Shown: piece after piece, positions 25,785 to 35,090 of the stretch
Position numbering within the stretch: position 1 is the stretch's first letter
Layout of the letters: the number at the start of each line of letters is the position of its first letter
Assembly (NCBI RefSeq): GCF_026240635.1
Contig: NZ_CP110848.1
Span: forward strand, 1,366,501 to 1,430,500
From: Trichothermofontia sichuanensis B231
GTDB lineage: Bacteria; Cyanobacteriota; Cyanobacteriia; B231
DNA: 64,000 bases
Direction: 5' to 3'
Notes under the pieces: generated by a model
Databases searched by the model: none
Told to the model about the DNA's origin: nothing
The model's input: the letters and a program-made list of their open reading frames with translations, nothing else
Made by a program: the position numbers and the translations under genes

Positions 25785-26606
25785 ATGGTTTGGCCCTTTA
25801 CGCCTCGTTTTTGTAAGCAAGTGGCCCGTGTGGAAATCACGGGGATTATCAATGGTGCCACCCGCACACGGGTCTTGAAGGCGCTGAAAACAGTGGAAGA
25901 GCGGAAATTCCCGGCACTGTTGCTGCGGATTGACAGCCCTGGTGGGACCGTGGGTGACTCCCAGGAAATCTACGAAGCGTTGAAGCGGTTACGGCAGAAG
26001 ATCAAAGTGATCGCTAGTTTTGGCAATATTTCTGCCTCTGGAGGGGTGTATGTCGGCATGGGGGCCAGCCAGATTATGGCGAATCCTGGGACCATTACGG
26101 GCAGTATTGGGGTGATTCTGCGCGGGAATAACCTGGAGCGTCTCCTGGACAAGATCGGTATCTCCTTTAAGGTCATCAAGTCGGGTCCCTATAAGGATAT
26201 CCTGGCCTTCGATCGCGAACTGACAGAGCCGGAGCAGTCGATTTTGCAGGAAATGATCGACGTGAGCTATCAGCAGTTTGTGCAGACGGTGGCTGAAGCC
26301 CGCAACTTGACGATCGAGGCGGTGCGCAGTTTTGCCGATGGACGCATTTTTACTGGTCAACAAGCCTTGGCTCTGGGGGTGATCGATCGCCTCGGCACAG
26401 AAGAGGATGCCCGCCGCTGGGCCGCTGAATTGGCAGGTCTGGACCCCGAAAAGACGCCTGTCTTCACGATCGAAGACCGCAAGCCTCCCCTCAGCCGGTT
26501 GGTCTTCAACCGTAGTCGTACCCTGGCAGGGATGGAAGCGGGAATGCAATGGTTGGAGTTTGAACTGGCATCCAGTGGACTACCCCTGTGGTTGTACCGT
26601 CCCTAA
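25785..26606 (+). CDS. sppA: Signal peptide peptidase SppA, short form
   Basis: An S49-family serine protease that degrades cleaved signal peptides at the membrane. The 273-residue protein is the short form with one protease domain. VARVEITGII starts the core, LLRIDSPGGTVGDSQEIYEAL follows, the nucleophile is in FGNISASGGVYVGMGAS (about residues 84-100), GSIGVILRGNN follows, and the general-base Lys is in KSGPYKDIL. A long N-terminal membrane anchor is not obvious. I chose ATG 25785 (MVWPFTPRF); the frame opens slightly upstream at 25746. Confidence 0.92.
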   Translation: MVWPFTPRFCKQVARVEITGIINGATRTRVLKALKTVEERKFPALLLRIDSPGGTVGDSQEIYEALKRLRQKIKVIASFGNISASGGVYVGMGASQIMANPGTITGSIGVILRGNNLERLLDKIGISFKVIKSGPYKDILAFDRELTEPEQSILQEMIDVSYQQFVQTVAEARNLTIEAVRSFADGRIFTGQQALALGVIDRLGTEEDARRWAAELAGLDPEKTPVFTIEDRKPPLSRLVFNRSRTLAGMEAGMQWLEFELASSGLPLWLYRP

Positions 26607-26987
26607 GGGAACTCAGAAGCGGGATAAAGGGAAGTGAGGAGGGAGAAAGTATACTAGCAGGCAAAATAGTTACTCTCTTCCCGGTGGCTTTCGGCGTCCG
26701 GCTTTCTCCACTGGCCAGGAATTTAATGCCAATTTATGGGAATCAGTCTCTGAATCGTCTGTGAAGCGATTAAGATATGGCAGGTGTGGTCGGTCAGGTG
26801 CAATTGTTGCGATCTCGTTACAAACAGGTGAGCTTTTATTAAAGATGGGACCGTAACAGCAGGGTGGTTAAGAGACCCCAACTCGTCAATAAAAGCTAAT
26901 AAATAAGTTCAGTTGAGTGTCGCGCTTAGTTTACAAATTCGCTTAGATGAGTGCAGTTTAGTCATGATAGGCAGGGAGGATCTGAGT
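26607..26987. other. Intergenic region, no gene seen
   Basis: A 381-bp stretch between sppA and aroH. AATAAAAGC-type sequence recurs (26830 and 26890 regions: GCTTTTATTAAA and AATAAAAGCTAATAAA), which may form a loose inverted repeat, but no terminator with a T-run or small gene was found. Confidence 0.45.
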
Positions 26988-27407
26988 GTGCAGTGGAGCG
27001 TGCGTGCGATTCGGGGGGCAACGACGGTATCTGAAAACACGGTTGCTGCAATCCGAGAAGCGGTAACCGAATTACTGGATGAGGTGGAGGCTCGAAACCA
27101 GATTAGCCCGACCCAATATATTAGTGTTACCTTTTCGGTCACGCGGGATCTGACCGCGATCTTCCCGGCGGCGATCGCCCGTGAGCGTTCCCCCCTCTGG
27201 GAGGATATTGCACTCCTGGATGTCCAACAAATGCATGTTGAGGGCAGCCTGAGCCGGTGTATTCGGGTTCTGATCCACGCCACGCTCCCCGACCCCGATC
27301 GCCCGGTCTATCATCCCTACCTGCGTCAGGCCCAACATCTGCGTCCTGATCGCACCCATCTGGCTCCCGAACGGCTATCCTCCTCGTCTGTTATGCCCAG
27401 ACACTGA
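26988..27407 (+). CDS. aroH: Monofunctional chorismate mutase, AroH class
   Basis: Converts chorismate to prephenate for phenylalanine and tyrosine synthesis. The 139-residue protein follows the AroH fold: VRAIRGATTVSENTVAAI, ELLDEVEARNQI, SVTFSVTRDLTAIFPA, and HVEGSLSRCIRVLIHA with active-site Arg and catalytic residues. I chose GTG 26988 because GGGAGGA lies seven bases upstream and the protein then begins VQWSVRAIRGA as expected; the frame is open up to 26913. Confidence 0.9.
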   Translation: MQWSVRAIRGATTVSENTVAAIREAVTELLDEVEARNQISPTQYISVTFSVTRDLTAIFPAAIARERSPLWEDIALLDVQQMHVEGSLSRCIRVLIHATLPDPDRPVYHPYLRQAQHLRPDRTHLAPERLSSSSVMPRH

Positions 27408-27456
27408 ACCTCGACTCAAAAAGTCACGCCGTAGGGAATACCGTTGGCGATGACGT

Positions 27457-27563
27457 TATAGTCAATCCAAATAAGAACGATACAGTTTTTCAGTCCCCTC
27501 TCCCGCTCTGGGAGAGGGGCTGGGGGTGAGGGGGCTATTTCAGCCTAAATTGCCATGACTATA
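27457..27563 (+). mobile_element. MITE family B, copy 3 (107 bp, complete)
   Basis: The ends are TATAGTCAATCC and GCCATGACTATA. The interior contains ATAAGAACGATACAGTTTTT and the inverted repeat CCCCTCTCCCGC / GGGAGAGGGG. The same order of blocks, in reverse, is found at 56657-56763, also 107 bp. It lies between aroH and the following gene, which ends at 27597. Confidence 0.75.
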
Positions 27564-27596
27564 ATTGCCTGAATAACCGTTACGGTGCTGCTGGTG

Positions 27597-28496
27597 TCAG
27601 TCTTTTCGCGGTGTAGGTTTCTTGCCTGGAGACGGTGGGGTCACCCTGGCCGATGGCTGCTGGGTGGGTGGGCTGGGGCGACGGGTGGCGGGGCGACGGG
27701 GTGGGGACGGGGCGCTGGGCGGCGCAGTCGCAACCGCTTCCCTGGCCGTGCTACTGGGTGAACGGGCAGGGGTAGGATTCAGGCCCTCTTGGAAATGACT
27801 TACCGTGACAATTACAGCAATCATGAAATAGAACAACCGTAATCCCCAGCTACAGAGGGTCATCAGGGTAGTAACGATTGCCGTCCCCAGGCCCGTTACT
27901 TTGGCAAACTGATCCTCTACCCGCGCATCAATCCGCGTCGCTCGTTGCATTTCCGGCTGACTGGTGGGCAGCGTCGTATAACGGGCTGTATAGAGATAGA
28001 AACCCCACAATCCCTGGCTTTGGATGCGATCGTCGAGGTAGGCATTCGTCAGGGCGATCGCCTCTGATCGATTTAACTGTGCTTGATCGGCCACGGCCTC
28101 GAGCCAGCGATCGTAACGGACCTGGGGACTGATCATCAAAATAAGCGGTACGAGAACAATTAACAGGGCCGCACTCAGCCGCTGTCCCCACTGGCTAGAT
28201 AACCAACGGGTCAGCATCCCAAACCCCAAGCCCAAAATTGCAAAGACCAGGAGGTTGCTGAGTTCTGCCAACTCCAGGCTTTGCAGCAAGCCGCCCAAGA
28301 AGGGAATCGGGTAGATCACAGACTCGGCAAGTTGGCTCAGGAGGTACTTGACAAGGGCTGCCGTTGCTGTCACCGCGATCGCGCCACCGCCATAGAGGGC
28401 GAGACGAACAGGGAAGCGGGTGAGGGGAGAAGGCACGTGCATGGGGGCTGTGACGATCGCCGTTGATGGAGCTAGGGGGGACTTAGAGACCTGCAT
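27597..28496 (-). CDS. Membrane protein of unknown function with proline-rich tail
   Basis: A protein of about 299 residues that I do not recognise. It has four or five hydrophobic segments: LALYGGGAIAVTATAALV, LLQSLELAELSNLLVFAILGLGFGML (in parts), LSAALLIVLVPLILMI and, near the end, TALMTLCSWGLRLFYFMIAVIVTV-like. A loop between them (about residues 130-190) is polar with DDRIQSQGLWGFYLYTARYT. The last 70 residues are Ser/Pro/Arg-rich. I chose ATG 28496 (MQVSKSPL), where the frame continues open to 28589. It is directly downstream of the kinase gene and may be in its transcript. Confidence 0.65.
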   Translation of the reverse strand: MQVSKSPLAPSTAIVTAPMHVPSPLTRFPVRLALYGGGAIAVTATAALVKYLLSQLAESVIYPIPFLGGLLQSLELAELSNLLVFAILGLGFGMLTRWLSSQWGQRLSAALLIVLVPLILMISPQVRYDRWLEAVADQAQLNRSEAIALTNAYLDDRIQSQGLWGFYLYTARYTTLPTSQPEMQRATRIDARVEDQFAKVTGLGTAIVTTLMTLCSWGLRLFYFMIAVIVTVSHFQEGLNPTPARSPSSTAREAVATAPPSAPSPPRRPATRRPSPPTQQPSARVTPPSPGKKPTPRKD

Positions 28497-28589
28497 AGTC
28501 GGTGGTATCCCAAGACAGAAAAAGAGCGAGGACCGCCGCTCAGCGATGGTCCAAAAAAGTTGCGCTGATGATAGCACTCTTGTCGGCAA

Positions 28590-31500
28590 CTAGACGGACC
28601 AGGGTAAATGCAGGCTGAAGGTTGTCCAGTTTTGCTGACTGTCCAGGGTGAGGGTACCGCCCAGGGACTCTACCAGCTTTTTCACCAGAGCAAGGCCCAA
28701 ACCCGTGCCGCTATGTTTCCAGGGGTTGGCGTTGGGAATCCGGTAGAAAGTGTTAAAAATCCGATCGTGTTCAATGATGGGAATTTCCACACCAGAATTT
28801 TTGACTTGGAGGATAACCGTGGTGGCCGTGGTTTGCACGCCTAGCTGGATCGTTTCCCCCGCCGGTGTGTGCTTAAACGCATTGTCGAGCAACTCGGTCA
28901 GGCTCCGTTCTAGGTAGGCCAAATCTGTTATTAGGAGGGGGATGGCTTCCGGTATCTCCAGATGAAACTGCTGCTGCTGTTGTTGGGCACGATCTTGGAA
29001 ACGTTGGGCAATCTGGGGCAAAAAATAGCGCAGATCAATTGCAGTTGGCATCAGTGGCTCCGTCTCAGCCTCCAGCCGCGTCAGCCAGAGTAGATCGTTG
29101 ATCAAGCGAATTTCCCGTTCCGTTTCGCTTTTAAGGATGCTGAGGTAGCGATCGTAATCGTCACGCATCCCAGCTTGTTGCAGCAACAAGTCCAGCATTT
29201 GGGTCGATAGTTTGATATTCGACATCGGCGTGCGCAACTCGTGAGACACCGTACTGAGGAAGTCATCCTTAAGCCGGTTCAACCGTTCGAGTTCCTCCAC
29301 CTGGGCCTGGGCAGCCTGATACAGCCGGGATTGACGCAGGGCGATCGCGCACTGGTTAGCCACCTGTTGCACCAGACGCACCTCCTGCTCATTAAAGACA
29401 CTGGTATGGGGCTTAAATAACCAGATGTCTCCCAGCACCCCCTGATCATCCACAATCGGACAGGCCAGAATGGTTAGGCGCTGCTGCCAGGCACCAGTGG
29501 CGGCACTGGGCGAAGCCAGGGGATTGGGGCCAACACCACAAAATTGGCAGGACTCACCCCTAAATAAGTAGGGATAAATTTCAGGGCAGGGAGCATTAGC
29601 AATGTTGAAAGTTTTGCCGACGGCTGGGGCTAGATGGGTATTAACTTCGTGGGCGATCGTGGATTGGGTATGGTCAGCATTGTAAATGCCGGTATCACAG
29701 GCTTCTACCTGAAGTCCCTGGGCTAACTCTTCAACCGCTGTTTGCAAAATCTGGTGTTCATCGAGGCTATCGCGGACCTTATCAGTAATGCGTTTAAGCC
29801 GTGCTTCAAAATCTAGGGCCTGCTGGAGTTGAGCCGTGCGTTCTTGCACTTGCCGATCCAGCGTGGCATTTAATACATTCACTTGCTGATGCAATTCAGC
29901 CTGCTGAATGGCGATCGCTAATTGACCCGCCAATTGTTGCAACAGCCGCCCCTCGATCGCCTCCCACCACCGGGGTCCCTGGCAGTGGTGGGCAATCAAC
30001 AATCCCCAAAGTCGACCACTGTGAATGATCGGCACCACCAACTTCGCCCGCACCTGCAGGCGCTCCAGCATTTCGATATGGCACTCTGAAAAACCCACAC
30101 TGTAAATATCATTCACCGCATTGACATGGTTATCGTGGTAGGTGCTGCCCTGGGTTTCAACAAAGCAGGAATCCGTAATTTCCAGAGAGAGAATCGGTAA
30201 CCAACCTGCTGCTACAGACTCGGCCAGAACCACCCCGTGCCAATCAGCAGTAAAGCGGTAGATAATCACGCGATCGGTGTCCAGGAATTGCCGCACTTCT
30301 TCGACAGTCGTCTGCAGGATCTGAGTCAGATCAAGGGAGGCGCGGATGTGATAATCGATAAAATGGATCATGCGCTCCCGCTGGAATTCGTACTGCACCT
30401 GCGCTTCCGTCTGTTTGCGGGCCGTGATATCGCAAATGTAGCCATGCCAGAGGACACTCCCATCGGCCAATTTTTCCGGCATGGCATGGCCTTCGCGCCA
30501 TTGCACACCCTTTTCCGGCAGGATCACCCGGTATTCGTCATGCCAGAGGGTCAGGTTGTGAAAGGATTGCCAAATGCCATCAACCACCCACTTCACGTCA
30601 TCGGGATGTAACCGTGTCAATATAACGCTGGCATCCTCCCGCACCTGCTCAGGCGTCACCTCATAGATCTCACGAATACCTTCGCTGGCATAGGGAAAAC
30701 AACAACGGCCATCGGGGTAGAGCCGGTATTGATAAACCACCCCCGGCACCTGTTGTAACAGTTTGCGCAACATCTCATCGCGATCGCGCAGGTGTTGATC
30801 CATACGCTTGCGATCGGTAACATCCACATAGGTGATGGCCACTCCATATTGTTCTAGGGGAATCGGCGCGGCACTCACATTGAGCCAGCGGACCTGGCCA
30901 CTGGGTTGCACAACCCCCATCTCAACATTCTCAACCGGCACATTTTCCCGCAAAGCCCGAACACTCGCATATTCCTCAGGGGGCATAGGTGACCCGTCCG
31001 GACGAATAATCTGCCAGTTGGGGGCATCGAAATCCCGGCGCAGGTGCTCAGCCGCATCTATCCCCAAAATCCGCTCAGAAGCAGGGTTAACCTCGATCAA
31101 CTGCCCCTGGGCATCTGTAATGGAAACCCCAATGGGCAACGTCTGGAACAAGATCTGGTATTTCTGCTGGCTTTCGTAAAGGGCTGCCTCAATCCGGACC
31201 CGATCGCTGATGTCGATACTGGTGCCAATCAAGCGGTAAATCCGCCCGGTAGCATCGCGCAGCGGGGTGAGTTTGGTTAACCACCAGGTATCCTGTCCTT
31301 GAAACGGAAGGCATTCTTCGTAAACGATCGGTTGCCCTGCCAAAACACAACTACGATAGTGGGAGCGGACCGCAGCCGCCACGCTAGGGGGGAAGAAGGC
31401 TTCTGGGGTTTGCCCCTGGATATCCTGGTTCCGAATCCCCGTCAGGCGCTCATGGGCAGGGTTGAGACCCGCATAGCGGAAGTGGCCATCGGACAACACA

Positions 31501-33128
31501 TCAACCACAAAAATTGAGACATCACACCCATCGTAAATACTGCGCAAAAAAGCTTCTTGCTCCCGCAGGGTCTGCTCAGCAGCCACGCGATCGCTCACAT
31601 CCCGACAAATGCCAAAAAGGGCAGGGCGATTCTCCCAACTTCCCAACGCTACTCTCGTTTCTACCGCGATCTCGGTGCCATCCTTGGTCAGCACTGGGAT
31701 TCTACAGAGGGTACGCTGGCCAGCGAGCATTTCGGCAACGATCGCGACGACCTCTGATCGTTGCTCAGGGGGATGGAGATCCAGGATCGTGAGGGTTTTC
31801 AGTTCAGCCTCGGTATAACCCAGCCAGGTTTGCGCAATCCGATTCGCTCGGAGAATATGCCCCGCTGCATCCGCCACAAACACAAAATCTTCTAGCGAGT
31901 TAAATAAAATTTCTAACTGAGTCTGGCTCTCCTGCAGGGCGATCTCAGTCTGTTTCTGGGCAGTAATGTCGGTATTGGTTCCGATCATGCGCAGGGGTTC
32001 TCCCGCGACTGTCCGGTCCACCACCTCCCCCTGCACCTGAACCCAGCAGTAACTCCCTGCCTCAACCTCGAAACGATACTCACTGCGGAACGGGTGAGTG
32101 CCTTCGTGCCAATCGTGCAAATACTGATCGACCGCAGCGATCACCCTGCCCCGGTCATCCGGATGAATGCGCTGCGCCCATTCCCCATAAGTAAACCGAA
32201 TCTCCGTATCCGTGTGACCCTCTGGAGACGACTGGCGACGATACATCACCATCGTATTGCTAGCCAGATCCCAATCCCAGACAGCATCGCCACTAATAGC
32301 CGGTGGATCGTTAGGGGACATCGCAGTGGGACAGGCATGGTCGCCTTCCCAACCCCTATCCCCTGCCCCTGCCGTGACCTTCTCAGGTAGCCGCAAGTCG
32401 GCCTGATTAGACTGACGAAGATGGGGGTAATGAGACTGATCAATGGGATCAATGGGATCAATGGGATTGCCAGCGTTGCCAGCGTCAGCCAAGGCTGTCG
32501 GCGCAAGCGGTACGATCGTCGGCGACAACCTTGGAAGCAAAGCACGCTGGCGGCCAGACTCGACCTGCGCAGCGTCTCCATCAGCACAATCAGATAGAGC
32601 CATCCCCAAGTGCATGGCTACCTGTTGCAAATACTGAATCTCCAAGGACTGCCATTGACGCGGCCCCCTACACTGATGCACAATGAGTGCCCCCCACAAG
32701 GTAAGATCATTCGTTAACACCGGCACCACGACCTTAGCCCACACCTGATGCCGCTTGAGCAGGGCACGCTGACAAGCAGGCATGGCTGCGACATAAGCAT
32801 CTGCAATACTCCTGACCTGACCTTGCTGGAGGCATTCGAGCCAGCTTTGCGCTAGGTCAAGGTCTGGCATCAACGGCTCCACGATCGGGCGCCAGGGACT
32901 ATTGACCACTTCTGCCTGCACGACCCCTTCCCCCTCCGGCAAAAGGTGATACAGGATGACACGATCGACGTGCAGCGTATCTCGCACCCTTTCCAGCATT
33001 TCGTTGAGATGGGCAGCCAAATCGGTACTTTGCGCCAGGGCATGGGCGATCGCTGCGACAGATTCTAGAACGCTTTCTAGGGAGGGGAATGCCCCGGTCA
33101 TGGGTACTACTACGGATAAATGCGACAT
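28590..33128 (-). CDS. Multi-PAS/GAF sensor histidine kinase with a cyanobacteriochrome-like GAF
   Basis: A 1512-residue orphan kinase without membrane helices. In order: GAF-1 (about 30-185), a low-complexity linker with an NPIDPIDPID repeat, five PAS/PAC units (about 270-920), GAF-2 (930-1085), coiled coil, GAF-3 (1100-1260), HisKA with FLSTVSHELRTPMSN (His1296) and HATPase ending GTGLGLALVKKLV. GAF-2 carries both cyanobacteriochrome cysteine signatures: DSCF (Cys988) and ECHIEML (Cys1016-His1017), followed by QVRAKLVVPI and LWGLLIAHHC. This is the pattern of DXCF-type bilin photosensors. GAF-1 has a Cys at the second position without His. No response regulator is adjacent. The start is ATG 33128; a TTG lies at 33149. 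Confidence 0.9.
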   Translation of the reverse strand: MSHLSVVVPMTGAFPSLESVLESVAAIAHALAQSTDLAAHLNEMLERVRDTLHVDRVILYHLLPEGEGVVQAEVVNSPWRPIVEPLMPDLDLAQSWLECLQQGQVRSIADAYVAAMPACQRALLKRHQVWAKVVVPVLTNDLTLWGALIVHQCRGPRQWQSLEIQYLQQVAMHLGMALSDCADGDAAQVESGRQRALLPRLSPTIVPLAPTALADAGNAGNPIDPIDPIDQSHYPHLRQSNQADLRLPEKVTAGAGDRGWEGDHACPTAMSPNDPPAISGDAVWDWDLASNTMVMYRRQSSPEGHTDTEIRFTYGEWAQRIHPDDRGRVIAAVDQYLHDWHEGTHPFRSEYRFEVEAGSYCWVQVQGEVVDRTVAGEPLRMIGTNTDITAQKQTEIALQESQTQLEILFNSLEDFVFVADAAGHILRANRIAQTWLGYTEAELKTLTILDLHPPEQRSEVVAIVAEMLAGQRTLCRIPVLTKDGTEIAVETRVALGSWENRPALFGICRDVSDRVAAEQTLREQEAFLRSIYDGCDVSIFVVDVLSDGHFRYAGLNPAHERLTGIRNQDIQGQTPEAFFPPSVAAAVRSHYRSCVLAGQPIVYEECLPFQGQDTWWLTKLTPLRDATGRIYRLIGTSIDISDRVRIEAALYESQQKYQILFQTLPIGVSITDAQGQLIEVNPASERILGIDAAEHLRRDFDAPNWQIIRPDGSPMPPEEYASVRALRENVPVENVEMGVVQPSGQVRWLNVSAAPIPLEQYGVAITYVDVTDRKRMDQHLRDRDEMLRKLLQQVPGVVYQYRLYPDGRCCFPYASEGIREIYEVTPEQVREDASVILTRLHPDDVKWVVDGIWQSFHNLTLWHDEYRVILPEKGVQWREGHAMPEKLADGSVLWHGYICDITARKQTEAQVQYEFQRERMIHFIDYHIRASLDLTQILQTTVEEVRQFLDTDRVIIYRFTADWHGVVLAESVAAGWLPILSLEITDSCFVETQGSTYHDNHVNAVNDIYSVGFSECHIEMLERLQVRAKLVVPIIHSGRLWGLLIAHHCQGPRWWEAIEGRLLQQLAGQLAIAIQQAELHQQVNVLNATLDRQVQERTAQLQQALDFEARLKRITDKVRDSLDEHQILQTAVEELAQGLQVEACDTGIYNADHTQSTIAHEVNTHLAPAVGKTFNIANAPCPEIYPYLFRGESCQFCGVGPNPLASPSAATGAWQQRLTILACPIVDDQGVLGDIWLFKPHTSVFNEQEVRLVQQVANQCAIALRQSRLYQAAQAQVEELERLNRLKDDFLSTVSHELRTPMSNIKLSTQMLDLLLQQAGMRDDYDRYLSILKSETEREIRLINDLLWLTRLEAETEPLMPTAIDLRYFLPQIAQRFQDRAQQQQQQFHLEIPEAIPLLITDLAYLERSLTELLDNAFKHTPAGETIQLGVQTTATTVILQVKNSGVEIPIIEHDRIFNTFYRIPNANPWKHSGTGLGLALVKKLVESLGGTLTLDSQQNWTTFSLHLPWSV
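32439..32465. repeat. Three perfect 9-bp units within the kinase gene
   Basis: ATCAATGGG is repeated three times in tandem. Because the unit is 9 bp it adds Ile-Asp-Pro triplets in frame (PIDPIDPID on the minus strand) in the linker between GAF-1 and the first PAS domain. It is a candidate length-variable coding repeat. Confidence 0.75.
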
Positions 33129-33661
33129 TAAGCTTAGAGGATGTGGCAACGATCACGCTAGCAACAATTACATGGGCCATCAGGGGAACGCGATTAGTCC
33201 TTGCTTCTGCCAACATGAGAGAAGGAGAGGGAGGACTTTATTCTAATGATACCCACCTACTTAGCCCTTCCATCAGGGGAATCTACCCATTCTTTTGGAA
33301 ATCATTTTTAAAGCATTTTTTAGAAAACAATTTAAAAACTCCTCCCCTATCATACGGAACTTGATGATCCCAACCCTCTGAGATCCAATTGATCGAAGAA
33401 TTTAAACATAGGTTTGCAATCAAGCTGCCTGCGATTGCGGTAACACCATCCATAGTCAAAGACAATGCCAACATAGGTCGTATTTATACGGATATTTTCC
33501 GCTTGCCTTAATTAGGTGTTCGAGGCAAGGCAACCGAGCGAACCTTGACATTAACAAGACTCACGCCAGTCTGCTAAGCCAGGCAAGCATCACTGTCTAG
33601 GAATTGGTGGTGTCGATAAGATTAAGAGACGTAAAGGAGTCATGGTAAACTCAGAAGGCGT

Positions 33662-33742
33662 GTGAATCTTAAGAAAGATTTAAATTGGACGATTGTCCTG
33701 GAAATTGTATGGGTGTTGATCAGTATTCTCTATCTTAGTTGA
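33662..33742 (+). CDS. Possible 26-residue single-pass membrane peptide
   Basis: A GTG-started frame reads VNLKKDLNWTIVLEIVWVLI then SILYLS and a TGA. It has a basic start, one hydrophobic stretch and AGAAGG 4-5 bp upstream as a possible Shine-Dalgarno sequence. It resembles the general build of small photosynthetic-complex subunits, but I do not recognise a known one. Chance is quite possible. Confidence 0.25.
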   Translation: MNLKKDLNWTIVLEIVWVLISILYLS

Positions 33743-33929
33743 CTGACCAATCTCTTCCCCTTGCGTGAGGAGAGAGAAAAGAGAACGGAGATAGTCACTC
33801 AGTTTCCCTCACTTCTCTATCCTCACTCCTCAATCCCTTCCCCCAGAGCGGGCGAGGTGTGGTTCAAGTCTCTTCACCCCTGGTGGGAGCAGGGTGAGGG
33901 TGAGGGCAGTGCAAGTGTTGTCAGTCAAT
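33739..33929. repeat. C-type dispersed repeat, nearly complete
   Basis: The left end TTGACTGACCAA (33739-33750) and right end TTGTCAGTCAA (33918-33928) are inverted copies of each other. Between them lie the CCCTTCCCCCAGAGCGGG and GGTGAGGGTGAGGGCAGT blocks found in the other copies. This defines the outer boundaries of the family whose partial copies are at 75-203 and 9551-9585. Confidence 0.65.
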
Positions 33930-34345
33930 CAGACTCTCTAGCTCATCCTAGGCATATTAGTGCTCACAAACCACTGCCGGGGGGTAGCCGCTTCTCCTTG
34001 TGGATTGGGAGCTTTATCCAGGATAACTTTGAGGCGATTTTGGCATTGCAGATTTGGCCGAGTGGTCATTAGATTTGGGCGTCGCTGAGTGGGTTGATGA
34101 ATTTAATTTTAGGGATTTTTTAATTTTAGGGATTTTGATCTGGTCGCAGTGGCTAGGTGGGGTGATCTGGATATTGGGTATCCTCGTCGAGATTAGCTTG
34201 CTGACGACGGGGATTTCGGTCATGATGTTTGCGATTGCAGCGCAACATAGCGCAACATGTTGTCTGTGGAGGTCTATGGAGCCACCCTCGATCAGTGCGG
34301 CTGCAAGCCATCCGGCTACAACCTGCCCTACCCCTTTCCTCAACC

Positions 34346-35062
34346 ATGAACGACACTGCTATCAAGCACCTCTGGGATTTGATTGGGGCCGCGATCGCCC
34401 TCGACCCTGCGGCTTATGAACTTGCGCAAACCCTCCCCGGCGGCACCCAGGCTGCCCTCGTGATCGTCTTGCTGGCTGGGTTATCCCAAACCTTGGGACA
34501 GGGAATTATTCTGTTTGCGAATCGGGTTAAACCGTTGCGGTTTGTCTTGAGTATGCTGCTCTCCGCCGGGCTATTTGGCTGTAGTTACTTCTTCTGGAGT
34601 TTGAGTACCTGGCTAGTCTGTGACTGGCTGCTACCAGCAGCGGTTCCGTTTCAGGCGATCTACCGTACCCTAGCCCTCGCCTTTGCCCCCCAACTGTTTG
34701 GCTTCCTAGTGGCCTTACCCTATGCGGGGGTAACGATCGGGATAGTGATCTCCATCTGGACCCTGCTGTCCTCCGTGCGGGGGTTAGGGGTGGCCCTGGG
34801 GTTAGCCATGTGGCCGGCTTTTTGGTGTACCGCCCTAGGCTGGGTTGTTTTCCAAATCCTGCAACGCACGATCGGACGACCCGTCACTGCGATCGCCCGC
34901 TGGCTGACGAATCAAACAGCGGGGGTGGTACTGGTGACCAATCGCAAAGCTTGGGAATTCTGGCTAGAAACGGAACATTCCCCGGCAATCTTGGCAGCCA
35001 CCGGTGGCGCTCGCGAAGCATCTCCCCAGTCGAATCGTCCCCCTAACCGCGATAATCAGTAG
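34346..35062 (+). CDS. Yip1-like integral membrane protein
   Basis: A 238-residue protein with about five hydrophobic segments: AALVIVLLAGLSQTLGQGII, LRFVLSMLLSAGLFGCSYFF, LALAFAPQLFGFLVALPYAG, GIVISIWTLLSSVRGLGVALGL and AFWCTALGWVVFQILQ. This pattern is like Yip1-domain proteins of cyanobacteria. The C-terminus is short and polar. I chose ATG 34346 (MNDTAIKHLWDL); the open frame continues to 34229. A DUF3611 gene follows 28 bp later, and a third membrane gene after that, so they probably form an operon. Confidence 0.7.
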   Translation: MNDTAIKHLWDLIGAAIALDPAAYELAQTLPGGTQAALVIVLLAGLSQTLGQGIILFANRVKPLRFVLSMLLSAGLFGCSYFFWSLSTWLVCDWLLPAAVPFQAIYRTLALAFAPQLFGFLVALPYAGVTIGIVISIWTLLSSVRGLGVALGLAMWPAFWCTALGWVVFQILQRTIGRPVTAIARWLTNQTAGVVLVTNRKAWEFWLETEHSPAILAATGGAREASPQSNRPPNRDNQ

Positions 35063-35090
35063 CAGGTTACCAACCCTATCACTTGCAACC

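Larger units (their letters stand above)
33129..34345. other. Long intergenic region (1.2 kb)
   Basis: This region lies between the divergent large kinase and the membrane-protein trio. It contains a C-type repeat (33739-33929), a possible 26-residue membrane peptide frame (33662-33742) and an AT-rich leader near 33280-33350. Two moderately long frames here (33283-33474 minus and 34054-34419 plus) show no family signature and no good ribosome-binding site and are not annotated. Confidence 0.5.

Noticed and set aside
33283-33474. Minus-strand frame of 63 residues in the long spacer
   Set aside because: No ribosome-binding site or recognisable motif; composition changes midway to Lys/Phe-rich sequence derived from an AT-rich leader.
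34054-34419. Hydrophobic open frame before the Yip1-like gene
   Set aside because: It overlaps the real gene in another frame, has no family match I recognise, and ends in obvious out-of-frame sequence.
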